Shown one piece after another: positions 46,478 to 56,219 of a stretch of DNA of 64,000 bases. Within the stretch, counting starts at the first letter, position 1. The number at the start of each line of letters is the position of its first letter. The notes under the pieces are model-generated. The model saw only the letters and a list, made by a program, of their open reading frames with translations. It was not told the origin of the DNA and searched no databases. The stretch comes from Paralcaligenes ureilyticus (GTDB taxonomy: Bacteria > Pseudomonadota > Gammaproteobacteria > Burkholderiales > Burkholderiaceae_B). Location of the stretch: positions 372,001-436,000 of the forward strand of contig NZ_SMAJ01000003.1 of NCBI RefSeq assembly GCF_004346225.1, in the 5' to 3' direction. Both the position numbers and the translations under genes were made by a program.

Positions 46478-48142
46478 ATGAATCGCTCTAAAGATATCAC
46501 CATATACAAAGCCCGCAGCATAATTACCATGAACCCCATGCAAGCCAGGGCGACCCATGTAGCGGTGTGCGATGGCCGGATTCTTGGGGTGGGTGATGAG
46601 GCATCGCTTGGCGGCTGGGGCCCGGCCACGCAGGACGACACCTTTGCCGACAAGATACTGATGCCGGGCTTGGTGGAGGGGCATTGCCATTTGCTCGAGG
46701 GCGGCATGTGGAACTATGTCTACGTTGGGTATTACGACCGCCGCGGGCCGGATGGGCGGCTATGGAAAGGGCTTAAGAACTTTGAGGAAGTGATTGCGCG
46801 ACTGCAGGAAGCACAAGCAAAACTGACTGACCCGCTGGCGCCGATCTACGCCTGGGGCTTCGACCCGATTTATTTCGGCGCGCAACGCATGACGAGGGCA
46901 CATCTGGATCAGGTATCGACTGTCAGACGCGTGGTCGTGCTGCATATCAGCGTTCATCTCATGAATGTAAACAGCGTCATGTTGCGTGAGGCCAATATCA
47001 CCAAGGATACGGCCATCGAAGGCGTCGCTCTGGATGAAAGCGGTGATCCGACGGGGGAGCTGCAAGAGTTTCCGGCGATGTATCTGGTCTTCAGGACGAT
47101 CGGCAATATTTTTTTCGATGCGGGCCAAACTGAAGAGGGTATCTGGAATTTTGCCCGGGTTGCACAACTGTCCGGAGTCACGACGGCCACGGATCTTGTC
47201 AACGATGTCAGCAATGCGACCATCGAAAGTCTGACCAAGGTCACCGCGCTCGAGGACTATCCGCTGCGCATCGTCCCTGCCTACGCGCCAATGCGCGACC
47301 CTGATAATCAGGCGCTAAAACGCGTATTGCCTGCCATCAAGCACAACACCGACAAACTACATTTTGGCATTGTTAAGTTGGTCGTGGACGGCTCCATTCA
47401 GGGTTTTACCGCGCGAATGCGTTGGCCCGGCTATTACAAGCCGCCCGTGGGGGCCGATGACAATGGCATCTGGATTATTCCACCCCAGCAACTCAAAGAC
47501 ATCATTAAAACCTACCACGATGCCGGCTTGACCGTTCATATCCACACCAATGGCGACGAGGCAACCGAAGTCACGCTGGATGCGCTTGAGGCTGTTCTGA
47601 AGGATAGCCCCCGTTGGGATCATCGCCATACGTTGCAGCATTGCCAAATGGCCGATGCCTACCAATTCAGGCGGATGGCCAATATGGGGGTGTGCGCCAA
47701 TTTATTTGCCAACCATATCTATTACTGGGGCGATGCGCATTACGCCATGACCATGGGGCCTGACCGCGCCAACCGCATGAATGCGGCTGCTACCGCCAAG
47801 GCGACGGGCGTTCGTTTCTCCCTGCACTCGGATGCGCCGGTGACTCCTTTGGCACCCTTGTTTACGGCCTGGTGCGCCGTCAACCGCAAAACGGCGTCGG
47901 GCCGTGTGTTGGGTGAAAGTGAAAAAATCTCGGTTCAGGATGCTTTGCATGCCATGACACTGGGCGCGGCCTATACGTTGAAGCTGGATCACCAGATCGG
48001 CAGCATTGAAGTGGGCAAGCAAGCCGACTTTGCGGTGCTCGAGGATGATCCGCTGGAGGTGGCTCCGGAATCATTAAAAGATGTCAGGATCTGGGGTACG
48101 GTGTTGGGTGGCAGGGTTTTTGCCTGTCCCAAAAATGGCTGA
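46478..48142 (+). CDS. Amidohydrolase family 3 protein (YtcJ type)
   Basis: The 554-residue cytoplasmic metal-dependent hydrolase of the amidohydrolase superfamily probably cleaves an amide or imide bond. Its TIM-barrel metal site is visible as GHCH (after MPGLVE), HIHTNGDEA, LQHCQMA and FSLHSDAPVTPLAP, with the composite beta-sandwich ending in IEVGKQADFAVLEDDPLEV. The start at 46478 (MNRSKDITIYKA) has GGAAG at 46468-46472. It is embedded between the importer ATPases and a CobW-type GTPase, and overlaps the latter by 8 bp. The substrate is unknown; context suggests a product of the imported compound. Confidence 0.87.
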   Translation: MNRSKDITIYKARSIITMNPMQARATHVAVCDGRILGVGDEASLGGWGPATQDDTFADKILMPGLVEGHCHLLEGGMWNYVYVGYYDRRGPDGRLWKGLKNFEEVIARLQEAQAKLTDPLAPIYAWGFDPIYFGAQRMTRAHLDQVSTVRRVVVLHISVHLMNVNSVMLREANITKDTAIEGVALDESGDPTGELQEFPAMYLVFRTIGNIFFDAGQTEEGIWNFARVAQLSGVTTATDLVNDVSNATIESLTKVTALEDYPLRIVPAYAPMRDPDNQALKRVLPAIKHNTDKLHFGIVKLVVDGSIQGFTARMRWPGYYKPPVGADDNGIWIIPPQQLKDIIKTYHDAGLTVHIHTNGDEATEVTLDALEAVLKDSPRWDHRHTLQHCQMADAYQFRRMANMGVCANLFANHIYYWGDAHYAMTMGPDRANRMNAAATAKATGVRFSLHSDAPVTPLAPLFTAWCAVNRKTASGRVLGESEKISVQDALHAMTLGAAYTLKLDHQIGSIEVGKQADFAVLEDDPLEVAPESLKDVRIWGTVLGGRVFACPKNG

Positions 48143-49115
48143 TCCCGCGCCGCTTCCCTTGACCGTATTGGGTGGTTTTCTGGGGTCCGGAAAAACCACC
48201 CTGCTTAACCACATCCTGCGTACTCGGCATGGCTTGCGCGTCCTGGTCATGGTGAACGATTTCGGCAGCATCAATGTGGATGCATCGTTGATCGAATCGA
48301 GCAACACGGCACAAGGCGTCATTCATTTGAACAACGGTTGTGTGTGCTGCACCATGGGTGGCGAGTTGATGGCAGCCTTGATAAAGGTTGAGCAGATGGC
48401 GCCGCATCTGGATTGGGTCATTATTGAAGGCAGCGGTGTGAGCGACCCTAAAAAAATTGCCCAAATCGGGCGTGCCGGCGCAGGCTTTCAGCTTAGGTCG
48501 ATCGTGACGTTGGCTGACGCAAGTTCCATTCGCGAGACGGCGCAAGACCGCTATGTCGGAGATATGGTCGCGCGGCAGCTTAAATCCGCGCACCTGATCC
48601 TGTTGAACAAAATAGATCTGGTCAGTCAGCAGCAGCGAGCCGACGTAGCCCAATGGCTGGGCGGCATTGCGCCGGAAGCGCTGATTGTCGAGACCGTCAA
48701 TGCCGAAATCGATTGGGATATTTTCTTTAGCCAATTTCAGTCCGCCGGCAGTCGGTCTTTGCCTGGTTCGGGCCGCGTTTTCGAGTTTCCGGCTGCCTTG
48801 AAAACCGGGCCTGACAATGTCATGAGGCACCTTGTAAGCCTGACTATCGAGCAAAGCGCGCCTTACGATGAAGAGAAGCTAAAGCAGGCGCTGGCCGAGC
48901 TTGATCCCTTCATTTTCCGCATCAAAGGCGTGGTCGCTACCGGATGCGAAGCCAAACCATTTTTGCTTCAGTATTCCCCCAACGGGAGGTATGAGTTGAA
49001 TGCGTATAAAGGCGGGGACAGCGATATTACCGGAAAGCTTGTCGTGATCGGGTCCAGTAGTTTGCATGAAGATTCTTTGCGCAAGATATTTACCTCGGCG
49101 CAAATCGAGCCCTGA
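48135..49115 (+). CDS. CobW/COG0523 family GTPase (probable metallochaperone)
   Basis: COG0523 GTPases insert metals into target proteins. The 326-residue protein has Walker A GGFLGSGKTTLLNH, the metal-binding CxCC in NNGCVCCTMGG, the Walker B-like WVIIEGSGVSDP, the guanine-specificity motif NKIDL and a CobW C-terminal domain. Its start at 48135 overlaps the amidohydrolase gene by 8 bp, so the two are probably translated together, and the GTPase may load that amidohydrolase or the downstream metallopeptidase. An earlier in-frame start would overlap much further and lacks family similarity. No Zur-type site was recognised. Confidence 0.87.
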   Translation: MADPAPLPLTVLGGFLGSGKTTLLNHILRTRHGLRVLVMVNDFGSINVDASLIESSNTAQGVIHLNNGCVCCTMGGELMAALIKVEQMAPHLDWVIIEGSGVSDPKKIAQIGRAGAGFQLRSIVTLADASSIRETAQDRYVGDMVARQLKSAHLILLNKIDLVSQQQRADVAQWLGGIAPEALIVETVNAEIDWDIFFSQFQSAGSRSLPGSGRVFEFPAALKTGPDNVMRHLVSLTIEQSAPYDEEKLKQALAELDPFIFRIKGVVATGCEAKPFLLQYSPNGRYELNAYKGGDSDITGKLVVIGSSSLHEDSLRKIFTSAQIEP

Positions 49116-49278
49116 AGAAATCAAACCAATATGCATATGAAATTGAGGATGCCAAACCGGCGCATATAGAAGCAGGAGAAAACGTTTTACTACACGCCAT
49201 ACTTTCCAGCACAAAAGCATTTGTTTAAGAGTCCACCCACTTCACAGAAACGCGTATTCATAGCCTGAGGAGGCAACC

Positions 49279-50886
49279 ATGTTTAAAACAAATTACCTGG
49301 CCAAGGCACTCGCGCTGAGTGTTTTTTCCCTATCGTTATTCCTGTCTTCTTCTGCCAATGCGGAACTTCCCGCCAATGCAAAAGAAGGCGGATCCCTAAC
49401 CATTCTGTCCAACAGCGCCATCAACTCTTTAAATCCCGCCATACAGTCCGGCGTTGCGACGGCGATGCCAGGCGCCCAATTGTTTTCGAGTTTATTGATT
49501 GCCGACGATAAGTGGCAGTTCCATCCTTATCTGGCCGACTCGTGGGAAAAATCAGCGGATGGGTTGACGTATACATTCAAGTTGAACAAAGACGCTCTCT
49601 TTCACGATGGGAAGCCTGTTACATCCGAGGATGTTGCTTTCTCAGTGATGACGGTCAAAGAGAACCATCCTTTCGGCAAGTCCATGTATGCCAATCTGGA
49701 CAAGATGGAAACGCCGGATCCGCATACTGTTGTCTTTAAATTCCTGAAGCCTAATCCGGCCCTGTTGCTGGAAGTGTCTACCCCCGCTTTGTTGCCGATT
49801 CTGCCCAAGCATATTTATGGCGTAGGTTCGATTCGCTCGAACCCGTACAACAACAAACCGATAGGCTCGGGTCCTTTTAAATTTGCCGATTACAAGCCGG
49901 GTCAATACCTGACGCTGGAGAAATTCAAGCGGTTTTTCAAGGGGCCGGCGCATCTCGATAAAATCACCTACGTGATCATCAAGGATGACAATGCATCGAC
50001 CTTGGCCATTCAGCGAGGGGATATCCAGTACGTGGCGTATCCGCCGTTTCGGTTGTCGGAGATTGAACGTTTGGCTAAAAACCCCAAGCTGGCCCTGACG
50101 CACAAAGGCTATGAAGGGGTCGGAGCATTGGTCTGGCTTGAATACAATATGGTTAAAGAAGGCCCTTTGCAAAACGTGAAGGTCAGGCAAGCCATTTCGT
50201 ATGCGATCGATCGCAAATTTATTACCGAGAAACTTCAGAAAGGTCAGACAAAGCCTATTGATGGCCCCATTCATCCATCAAGCCCTTTTTATGACAAGAG
50301 CCTGAACCATTATGACCTTGATCTGGCAAAGGCTAATAAGTTGCTGGATGAAGCCGGCTTCCCTAAAAAAAGCGACGGCACGCGTTTTCAGCTTTCTTTG
50401 GACTACATTCCAACCAACCCGGATTTATCAAAAAATGTAGCGGAGTACATGCGTCCTCAGTTGGGCAAAATCGGTATAAAGGTCGAATTGCGGCCTTCGC
50501 CCGATTTTCCGACCTGGGCACGTCGTATTTCCAATTACGATTATGACCTGAACATCGATCCGGTATTCAACTGGGGTGATCCGGTTATTGGCGTTGCCCG
50601 TACCTACATGAGTACGAACGTCAGAAAGGGCGTGGTCTGGGCCAATATGAGCGGGTATAAAAACCCCAAGGTCGACGAATTGCTGACGCAGGCAGCGATC
50701 GAAAACAGCCCGGAAAAGCGTAATGCGCTTTATGACGAATTTCAAAAAATCGTCAACCAGGAGCTGCCCGTAGCCTGGATTGCCACTTATCCTTCCAATA
50801 CGATTTACTCGAAAAAGCTGCTCAACCTTCCTGAAGGCATCTGGGGGGCATTCGAGCCATTCAATAACGTGGCTTGGTCCAAGTAG
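49279..50886 (+). CDS. Periplasmic binding protein of a peptide/nickel-type ABC importer (SBP family 5)
   Basis: This 535-residue solute receptor delivers the ligand to the DppBCDF-type transporter. A signal peptide (about 1-28, ending SSANA) is followed by the family 5 pattern: GGSLTILSNSAINSLNPA, LADSWEKSADGLTYTFKL, FHDGKPVTSEDVAFSV, and VRQAISYAIDRKFI. The ribosome-binding site GAGGAGG (49267-49273) is the strongest in the operon, fitting a receptor needed in excess. It is placed between the GTPase and the metallopeptidase genes rather than first in the operon, which is unusual for Dpp systems. Confidence 0.92.
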   Translation: MFKTNYLAKALALSVFSLSLFLSSSANAELPANAKEGGSLTILSNSAINSLNPAIQSGVATAMPGAQLFSSLLIADDKWQFHPYLADSWEKSADGLTYTFKLNKDALFHDGKPVTSEDVAFSVMTVKENHPFGKSMYANLDKMETPDPHTVVFKFLKPNPALLLEVSTPALLPILPKHIYGVGSIRSNPYNNKPIGSGPFKFADYKPGQYLTLEKFKRFFKGPAHLDKITYVIIKDDNASTLAIQRGDIQYVAYPPFRLSEIERLAKNPKLALTHKGYEGVGALVWLEYNMVKEGPLQNVKVRQAISYAIDRKFITEKLQKGQTKPIDGPIHPSSPFYDKSLNHYDLDLAKANKLLDEAGFPKKSDGTRFQLSLDYIPTNPDLSKNVAEYMRPQLGKIGIKVELRPSPDFPTWARRISNYDYDLNIDPVFNWGDPVIGVARTYMSTNVRKGVVWANMSGYKNPKVDELLTQAAIENSPEKRNALYDEFQKIVNQELPVAWIATYPSNTIYSKKLLNLPEGIWGAFEPFNNVAWSK

Positions 50887-50904
50887 ATTTAACCTGGAGC
50901 TGTT

Positions 50905-52422
50905 ATGAAAGTTGTGGTCGCACTGGTTCGACACGAAACCAATACTTTTTCGCCCTTGCCTACGGTACTCGGCTCCTTTAGCCGTGGTACCCATGGCAGT
51001 GGCCCGGTCTATGCAGACGATGCGAAGCAGGCTTGCCTGAACACGAATAGTGCTGCGGCGGCCTATCTCGATCTGGCCGAAAAGCTTGGGGCCGAGGTGG
51101 ATTTTGCGATCGTGGCCAACGCGGTGCCAAGCGGTGTCGTGACCAGGGAAGCGTTTGATTCCATTGCCGACTCCGTTGTTGCGTCGGTAAAAAAAGGTTG
51201 CGATGCCGTAATGCTGGATTTGCACGGGGCGATGGTCGCGCAGGGTTATCCCGATGCGGAGGGTGAACTGCTAAAACGCCTGCGTGCCGTTTTGCCTGTC
51301 GGTGTTCCGATAGTGGTAGCGCTGGATTTTCATGCCAATTTCAGCCGTGAGCTGATTCAGAACGCAACGATTATCACGGGCTACTGTACCTACCCGCATA
51401 TTGATATCTACCAGACTGGCGCGCGTGCAGGGAAGACACTACAGGCCTTGTTGAAGAAGGAGGTCGAGCCGGTGATTTTGTGGCGCCGCCTTCCCATGCT
51501 TACGCACATGCTCAGGCAAACCCCGGCCATGCAGCCCATGAAAGACATTATGGATCGCGCGATCGCGGCGGAAGCCGACGGCCGAGTGCTCAATGCTTCG
51601 GTATTCGGCGGCTTTCCGCTGTCCGATATTCCTTACGCCGGCTTGTCTGTGGTGCTGGTAGTGGATAAAAAGAAAAAGGCCCAGGGCAAGCAGTTGCTCG
51701 ATGAGCTGTGCAATCTGGCCTGGGAGCGTCGGGAGGATTTCATTTTCCCGATTGAGCCGTTGGAGCAATCCATTGCCCGCGCCAAGCAGCTTGCCGACGG
51801 CCCAATCATCCTGGTTGACCACGGTGACAATTGCGGGGCTGGAGGCCCCACCGATAACATGGCTGTACTACGTGAAGTCATGCGCCAAGGTTTAAAAAAT
51901 GTAGTGGCTGGCCCCTTTTGGGACCCTGCCGCGGTAGGGCAGCTGATCCAAGCGGGCGTAGGCGCCGAAGTGACGCTCGATATCGGCGGCAAAACGGATG
52001 TACCCGCTTTGGAGATCAAGGGCGAGCCCTTGAACGTCAGGGCTCGAGTCGTGAAGATCACCGATGGCAACTACATCGTCACGGGGCCGATGTTTACCGG
52101 CATGCGCCTGAGCATAGGGAAGACCGCTGTGATCGAGGTAGATGGCATCCTGATCTTCGTTTGCGAAAAGCCTCAAGAGCCTTATGACACGGGCTTGTTC
52201 ACGCATGCCGGGGTGGATCCGGCCAAGAAAAAATACGTGCTGATCAAATCCAGGCAGCATTTTCGCGCCGGGTTTGGCCCTCTGGCCAAGCATATCGTTC
52301 TGGTCGCGGGGCCGGGCGTGTGCAGCTCCGATTACTCACAATTTCCGTTCAAGCACCTGTCGCGTCCCATTTACCCCTTGGATGAAAACGCGCAAATAGG
52401 CCAGGGTGAAGAAATTGTTTAG
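50905..52422 (+). CDS. M81 family metallopeptidase (MlrC-like)
   Basis: MlrC-type proteins are zinc peptidases; the founding member degrades the linear tetrapeptide made from microcystin. The 505-residue product has the M81 N-terminal domain (VVVALVRHETNTFSPLPT, DAVMLDLHGAMVAQG, VVALDFHANFS, CTYPHIDIYQTG) and the MlrC C-terminal domain (DHGDNCGAGGPTDNM). The His/Asp/Glu residues in these motifs are the likely metal ligands. No signal peptide is seen, so it acts in the cytoplasm on an imported compound. It ends the operon, 18 bp after the binding-protein gene. Natural microcystin use is not implied; M81 proteins occur in many transport operons. Confidence 0.88.
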   Translation: MKVVVALVRHETNTFSPLPTVLGSFSRGTHGSGPVYADDAKQACLNTNSAAAAYLDLAEKLGAEVDFAIVANAVPSGVVTREAFDSIADSVVASVKKGCDAVMLDLHGAMVAQGYPDAEGELLKRLRAVLPVGVPIVVALDFHANFSRELIQNATIITGYCTYPHIDIYQTGARAGKTLQALLKKEVEPVILWRRLPMLTHMLRQTPAMQPMKDIMDRAIAAEADGRVLNASVFGGFPLSDIPYAGLSVVLVVDKKKKAQGKQLLDELCNLAWERREDFIFPIEPLEQSIARAKQLADGPIILVDHGDNCGAGGPTDNMAVLREVMRQGLKNVVAGPFWDPAAVGQLIQAGVGAEVTLDIGGKTDVPALEIKGEPLNVRARVVKITDGNYIVTGPMFTGMRLSIGKTAVIEVDGILIFVCEKPQEPYDTGLFTHAGVDPAKKKYVLIKSRQHFRAGFGPLAKHIVLVAGPGVCSSDYSQFPFKHLSRPIYPLDENAQIGQGEEIV

Positions 52423-52518
52423 TCGCGTAGTTGTCCCTTCATGAGGCACGCGCGTTTAAAAGACTAGGCCCGGTCGCTGGCCAGTTGTTTGCGAGTCTGC
52501 GTTAGCGGCGGACGGTAA

Positions 52519-52627
52519 ATGGCACCCACAAGGGGTGCCATTACGTAATGAGGCGATGGCACCCACAAGGGGTGCCGCTACAAGGCATGGCCGTGAATCA
52601 TGTAGTGGCACCCCTTGTGGGTGCCAT
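52519..52627. repeat. REP cluster L (three copies)
   Basis: Two minus-strand REPs (52519-52545 and 52556-52582) are followed by a plus-strand REP (52601-52627). The second and third are head-to-head with a 20-bp spacer very similar to that of cluster A (both contain GGCCGTGAAT). Confidence 0.88.
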
Positions 52628-53000
52628 TCGTCGTCTGGAGTCAATACTAAAAGTATTTACAGTAGCGACATTTACTACACTTGAAACGACGGAAATCTTC
52701 CTTTAGGTTTGGCCGCAAGCAAATCATCGCTTCCTGCAGAAGCCATCCAGGCTCTGATGAGGGTGCATCGATGCGGCTGTGAGTTTTACAAATATCCGCT
52801 TGTCCAGACAAGGTGGAAGTGCCCGGTTTTACGAACATTTAGCGGCCACACCGGGGTTGACAACTAGCGGGTTTCGGCGCAAATTAAAAAAGGGGATATG
52901 GTTACAGGTAAGGGCTGCGCAGCCGTCGCGAGATTTGCTCAACGAATCAAATACGCGGACGGAGCATAGTTGCTTGCCATATTGCTTGGAGGGTTTTTAA
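52628..53000. other. Non-coding leader region of the liv operon
   Basis: No convincing gene is seen in these 373 bp, although one frame stays open. A perfect palindrome CTTGTC-CA-GACAAG lies at 52799-52812 and may be a regulator site. The ribosome-binding site of the next gene (GGAGG at 52988-52992) ends the region. Confidence 0.4.
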
Positions 53001-54260
53001 ATGGACGACAAAGACAGTTCGAAGTCAATAAACCGCCGCACGGTGCTGAAAATGGCCGCAACGGCAGGAGCGGCGGCACTTGTGTCGCCGCGCGTAGTTA
53101 TGGCAACGGGCGAGCAACCCGTGAAGTTTGGTGTAGATAATCCGTTGACGGGGACCTACGCGATAACCGGCAAAAACGAGCTGAGCGGCATGGAGCTGGC
53201 GGTTGAGGAAATCAACGCCAAAGGCGGAATTCTGGGTCGCCCCGCACAGCTGATCGTCGAGGATTCCACCAGCGGCGATGCCGGCGTCGCCGTGCAGAAG
53301 GCGCACAAGCTCATCGACCGCGACAAGGTCCATTTCCTGATCGGCAACGTGAATTCCGGGCTGACCGAAGCCATTTCTCAGGTGGCCTACGCAAAAGGCG
53401 TATTCATGATGGATCCGGGCGGGCATGCGGACCCCATCACGGGCACAGAATGCCACTGGAATGTTTTTCAGACAGACCCATCGACCACTCTGCTGGTCAA
53501 CGCGATAGCGCCGAATCTGATCAAGCGTTTCGGCAAGCGGTTTTACTTCCTCGTTCCCGACTACGCTTTTGGCCTCGGGCTGCTGAAGGCTTATAGAGAG
53601 AACCTGAAGAAATATAACGCCACTGACCTTGGGGCCGATCTGATTCCATTGGGCACTACCGACTACTCCTCTTACCTCATCAAGGCACAGGCGGCCAAGC
53701 CGGACGTTATCATCATCCTCCAGAACGGCCAGGATCAAACGAATGTCCTCAAGCAAGCCGTGCAGTTCGGCCTGGACAAACGTTTCCAGATCGCCGGCGC
53801 AAACATTGAGCTTGAAACGCTTGAAGCGCTGTCTCCTGCCTCCCGTATCGGCAATTGGGTGATTGAATGGTACTGGAACCAGCCCAACGTGCCGCATGTC
53901 AAAGAGTTTGTCGAAGCCATCAAGAAGAAAACCGGTCGTGTACCGACCGCGCGGACCTGGTTCGGCCATACCTCGATCCGAGCCTGCGCGTTGGCAGCCA
54001 ATAACGCCAAATCGCTTGATGCCGTGAAGATGGCCAGAGCGCTCGATGGGCTTACCCTGCCGCCGGATGTTGCCTTGCAACCTCACCCTGCGACGTACCG
54101 GGCCAATCAGCATCTGCTTATCGGAACGTTGTGGGCCGGTCATGCCCAGGCCGCGGGCAGCGCACCCGACGATCTGTTCCATATCGACGCAGTCATCGAC
54201 AGCAAGACTATAGCGCCAACAATTGAGGAGGCCGGGTGCAAGATGACTTGGCCTGCCTGA
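53001..54260 (+). CDS. livK: Branched-chain amino-acid-type ABC importer binding protein (LivK/LivJ family)
   Basis: The 419-residue protein is a type I periplasmic binding protein. Its N-terminus carries NRRTVLKMAATAGAAALVSPRV, a twin-arginine-like signal that suggests Tat export after folding. The mature part begins VKFGVDNPLTGTYAITGKNELSGMELAVEEI (cited in part), typical of LivK-like receptors, and continues with KGGILGRPAQLIVEDS. The ligand may be an amino acid, amide, urea or aromatic acid; the family is broad. It heads a complete five-gene importer. Confidence 0.9.
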   Translation: MDDKDSSKSINRRTVLKMAATAGAAALVSPRVVMATGEQPVKFGVDNPLTGTYAITGKNELSGMELAVEEINAKGGILGRPAQLIVEDSTSGDAGVAVQKAHKLIDRDKVHFLIGNVNSGLTEAISQVAYAKGVFMMDPGGHADPITGTECHWNVFQTDPSTTLLVNAIAPNLIKRFGKRFYFLVPDYAFGLGLLKAYRENLKKYNATDLGADLIPLGTTDYSSYLIKAQAAKPDVIIILQNGQDQTNVLKQAVQFGLDKRFQIAGANIELETLEALSPASRIGNWVIEWYWNQPNVPHVKEFVEAIKKKTGRVPTARTWFGHTSIRACALAANNAKSLDAVKMARALDGLTLPPDVALQPHPATYRANQHLLIGTLWAGHAQAAGSAPDDLFHIDAVIDSKTIAPTIEEAGCKMTWPA

Positions 54261-54396
54261 TGGTTGCAGCATTCGCTATGCAAGCCCGGCCGCCTGTGCA
54301 CTGTCACAGGCGGTCGCATTCAGGACCTCTCGAACGACACGCGCGGGGCAGGCGCTACCCATCTTGTGGGTACGCCTTGGTCAATGGAGGAATGGC

Positions 54397-55269
54397 GTGA
54401 CCCAGGTGCTTCTTTTCAATGTTTTCAACGGGCTGATCGTTGGCGCGTTCTATGCGCTCATGGCCCTGGGCCTGTCCCTGATCATCAATCTCACGAACGT
54501 CATCAACTTCGCCCACGGGGGTTTCCTCGCGCTGGGCGCCTACTTTGCATATATGCTGGTGCCGTATGTGGGGTTTTGGGGCGCGCTGATCGCGGCACCG
54601 TTGTGCGCGGCATTCGTGGGCGTGATTGTAGAACGCATCCTTATCCGGCCTTTATACAACCGCGACCCGTTGTATAGCCTGTTGCTTACCTTCGGGCTGG
54701 CATTCGTGCTTCAGGACACTGTGCGTTTTATTTGGGGTGCGCAGGGGTTGCCGCTTGTCATTCCCGACGTGCTGAATTCGCCGCTCAGTTCAACGCTGTT
54801 TTTCCTGACAGGGTACAGGCTCTTCATGGTCGCGTTGGTTGCAGTGGCTGTGGGGATTCTTTTCTTTGTCCTGAAAAAGACACGACTGGGCATGCGTATT
54901 CGCGCAGGCACGCTCGATCTTGAAATGGTGTCGGCCCTGGGCGTCGATGTACGCATCTTGCGCAACCTCAATTTTGGCCTGGGCATTTTTTTCGCAGGCC
55001 TGGCCGGTGTATTGGCCGCCGGAATGCTGGGGCTGACACCCACCATCGGCGAAGGGCTGATCATGCCAAGCTTCGTTGCGGTTATTGTGGGCGGCCTGGG
55101 CAGCCTGGTCGGTACATTGTTCGGGGGGCTGCTGATCGGTGTGGTGGCGGGTGTCGTAACGGTGTTCTACCCGGCTGCGTCCGAGGCCTCCATCTATGTG
55201 CTCATGGCAATCGTGCTGTTGTTCAGGCCATACGGCCTATTCGGTGAAAAAGGCGGAACCAAACTGTGA
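54397..55269 (+). CDS. livH: Branched-chain amino-acid-type ABC permease (LivH family)
   Basis: The 290-residue permease has the LivH pattern NGLIVGAFYALMALGLSLI, NVINFAHGGFLALGAYFAY, GMRIRAGTLDLEMVSALGVDV and IGVVAGVVTVFYP near its end, with about eight membrane helices. The GTG start at 54397 is placed by the TGGAGG site at 54385-54390; an upstream in-frame Met adds an unconserved tail. It overlaps the livM-type gene by 4 bp (GTGA). Confidence 0.9.
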   Translation: MTQVLLFNVFNGLIVGAFYALMALGLSLIINLTNVINFAHGGFLALGAYFAYMLVPYVGFWGALIAAPLCAAFVGVIVERILIRPLYNRDPLYSLLLTFGLAFVLQDTVRFIWGAQGLPLVIPDVLNSPLSSTLFFLTGYRLFMVALVAVAVGILFFVLKKTRLGMRIRAGTLDLEMVSALGVDVRILRNLNFGLGIFFAGLAGVLAAGMLGLTPTIGEGLIMPSFVAVIVGGLGSLVGTLFGGLLIGVVAGVVTVFYPAASEASIYVLMAIVLLFRPYGLFGEKGGTKL

Positions 55270-56219
55270 ATCACCGCATGTACATACGTAAATCGGTCTA
55301 TCTGCCGGTGTTGTGGATCGTACTTTTGACTATGCCCTACTGGATAACACCGCTTGGCGGATATACGGGTCTTGCCACCCGCGTGCTGGTGATCGGGCTG
55401 GCGGCCATGGCCACCAATCTGCTTATAGGGCACACCGGAGTGATGTCGTTTGGCCATGCGGCCTACTTCGGCGTCGCGGCGTACGCAACGGGCCTGACGC
55501 TCAAGTACCTGGTACCAAGCACGCCTGTCGCCATTCTGGTAGGCATCGCGATCGGCACATTATGCGGGGCGATCATCGGGTATTTGATCATCAGGCTTCG
55601 CGGAATCTACTTCGCCTTGGCGACCATAGCCTTCGGCCAGGTGTTTTATTTCATTGCGTTCCGATGGAATGCCGTTACTGGGGGCGACAACGGGCTTAGA
55701 GGCTTTCAACGTTTGCCTGTCGACCTGGGTTTCATGAAAATCGACATAACGTCCAGTCTTGTCTATTACTACGTCGTACTTGCCGTTTTGGCGATCTGCG
55801 CGGTGGCAATGGCTAAAATTCTGAATTCGCCATTTGGGCACACTCTGCAGGCCATTCGCGAAAACGAACGCCGCGCTCAGTTCCTGAGCATTCCAGTCAA
55901 TCGCCATATCTGGACTGCCTATACGTGGTCGTGCTTTTTCGTCGCCGTCGCGGGCGCCCTCTATGCACTGCTCAACAATTTTGCCAGCCCCCACGACCTG
56001 GACTGGACACAATCGGGCGACTTCGTGCTCATGGCGGTCATCGGCGGCATGCGTTCTCTCTGGGGGCCATTGCTGGGCGCAGCCATCTTTGTGGTGGCGC
56101 AGGATTATCTCTCGGGCGTCACCCAATACTGGATGTTTTTCGTCGGGATGATTTTTGTGCTGGTCGTGCTGCTTGTGCCCCGCGGTATTGCGGGGTTGTT
56201 CCAGAGGAACGCATCATGA
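55266..56219 (+). CDS. livM: Branched-chain amino-acid-type ABC permease (LivM family)
   Basis: The second permease, 317 residues, starts with GTG at 55266 inside the stop region of the LivH-type gene. It has LLIGHTGVMSFGHAAYFGVAAYATG, LRGIYFALATIAFGQVFYF and HTLQAIRENERRAQFLSI, all standard for LivM. It overlaps the LivG-type gene by 4 bp (ATGA). The chain of overlaps in this operon indicates tightly coupled translation. Confidence 0.9.
   Translation: MNHRMYIRKSVYLPVLWIVLLTMPYWITPLGGYTGLATRVLVIGLAAMATNLLIGHTGVMSFGHAAYFGVAAYATGLTLKYLVPSTPVAILVGIAIGTLCGAIIGYLIIRLRGIYFALATIAFGQVFYFIAFRWNAVTGGDNGLRGFQRLPVDLGFMKIDITSSLVYYYVVLAVLAICAVAMAKILNSPFGHTLQAIRENERRAQFLSIPVNRHIWTAYTWSCFFVAVAGALYALLNNFASPHDLDWTQSGDFVLMAVIGGMRSLWGPLLGAAIFVVAQDYLSGVTQYWMFFVGMIFVLVVLLVPRGIAGLFQRNAS

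Noticed and set aside
41860-52430. Genomic island inserted at the tRNA-Ser gene
   Set aside because: No repeat of the tRNA 3' end was found downstream and no integrase is present, although the catabolic operon does follow the tRNA.
53025-54272. 415-codon minus-strand frame opposite the LivK-type gene
   Set aside because: Mirror frame of a well-supported receptor gene; composition unlike real proteins in this window.
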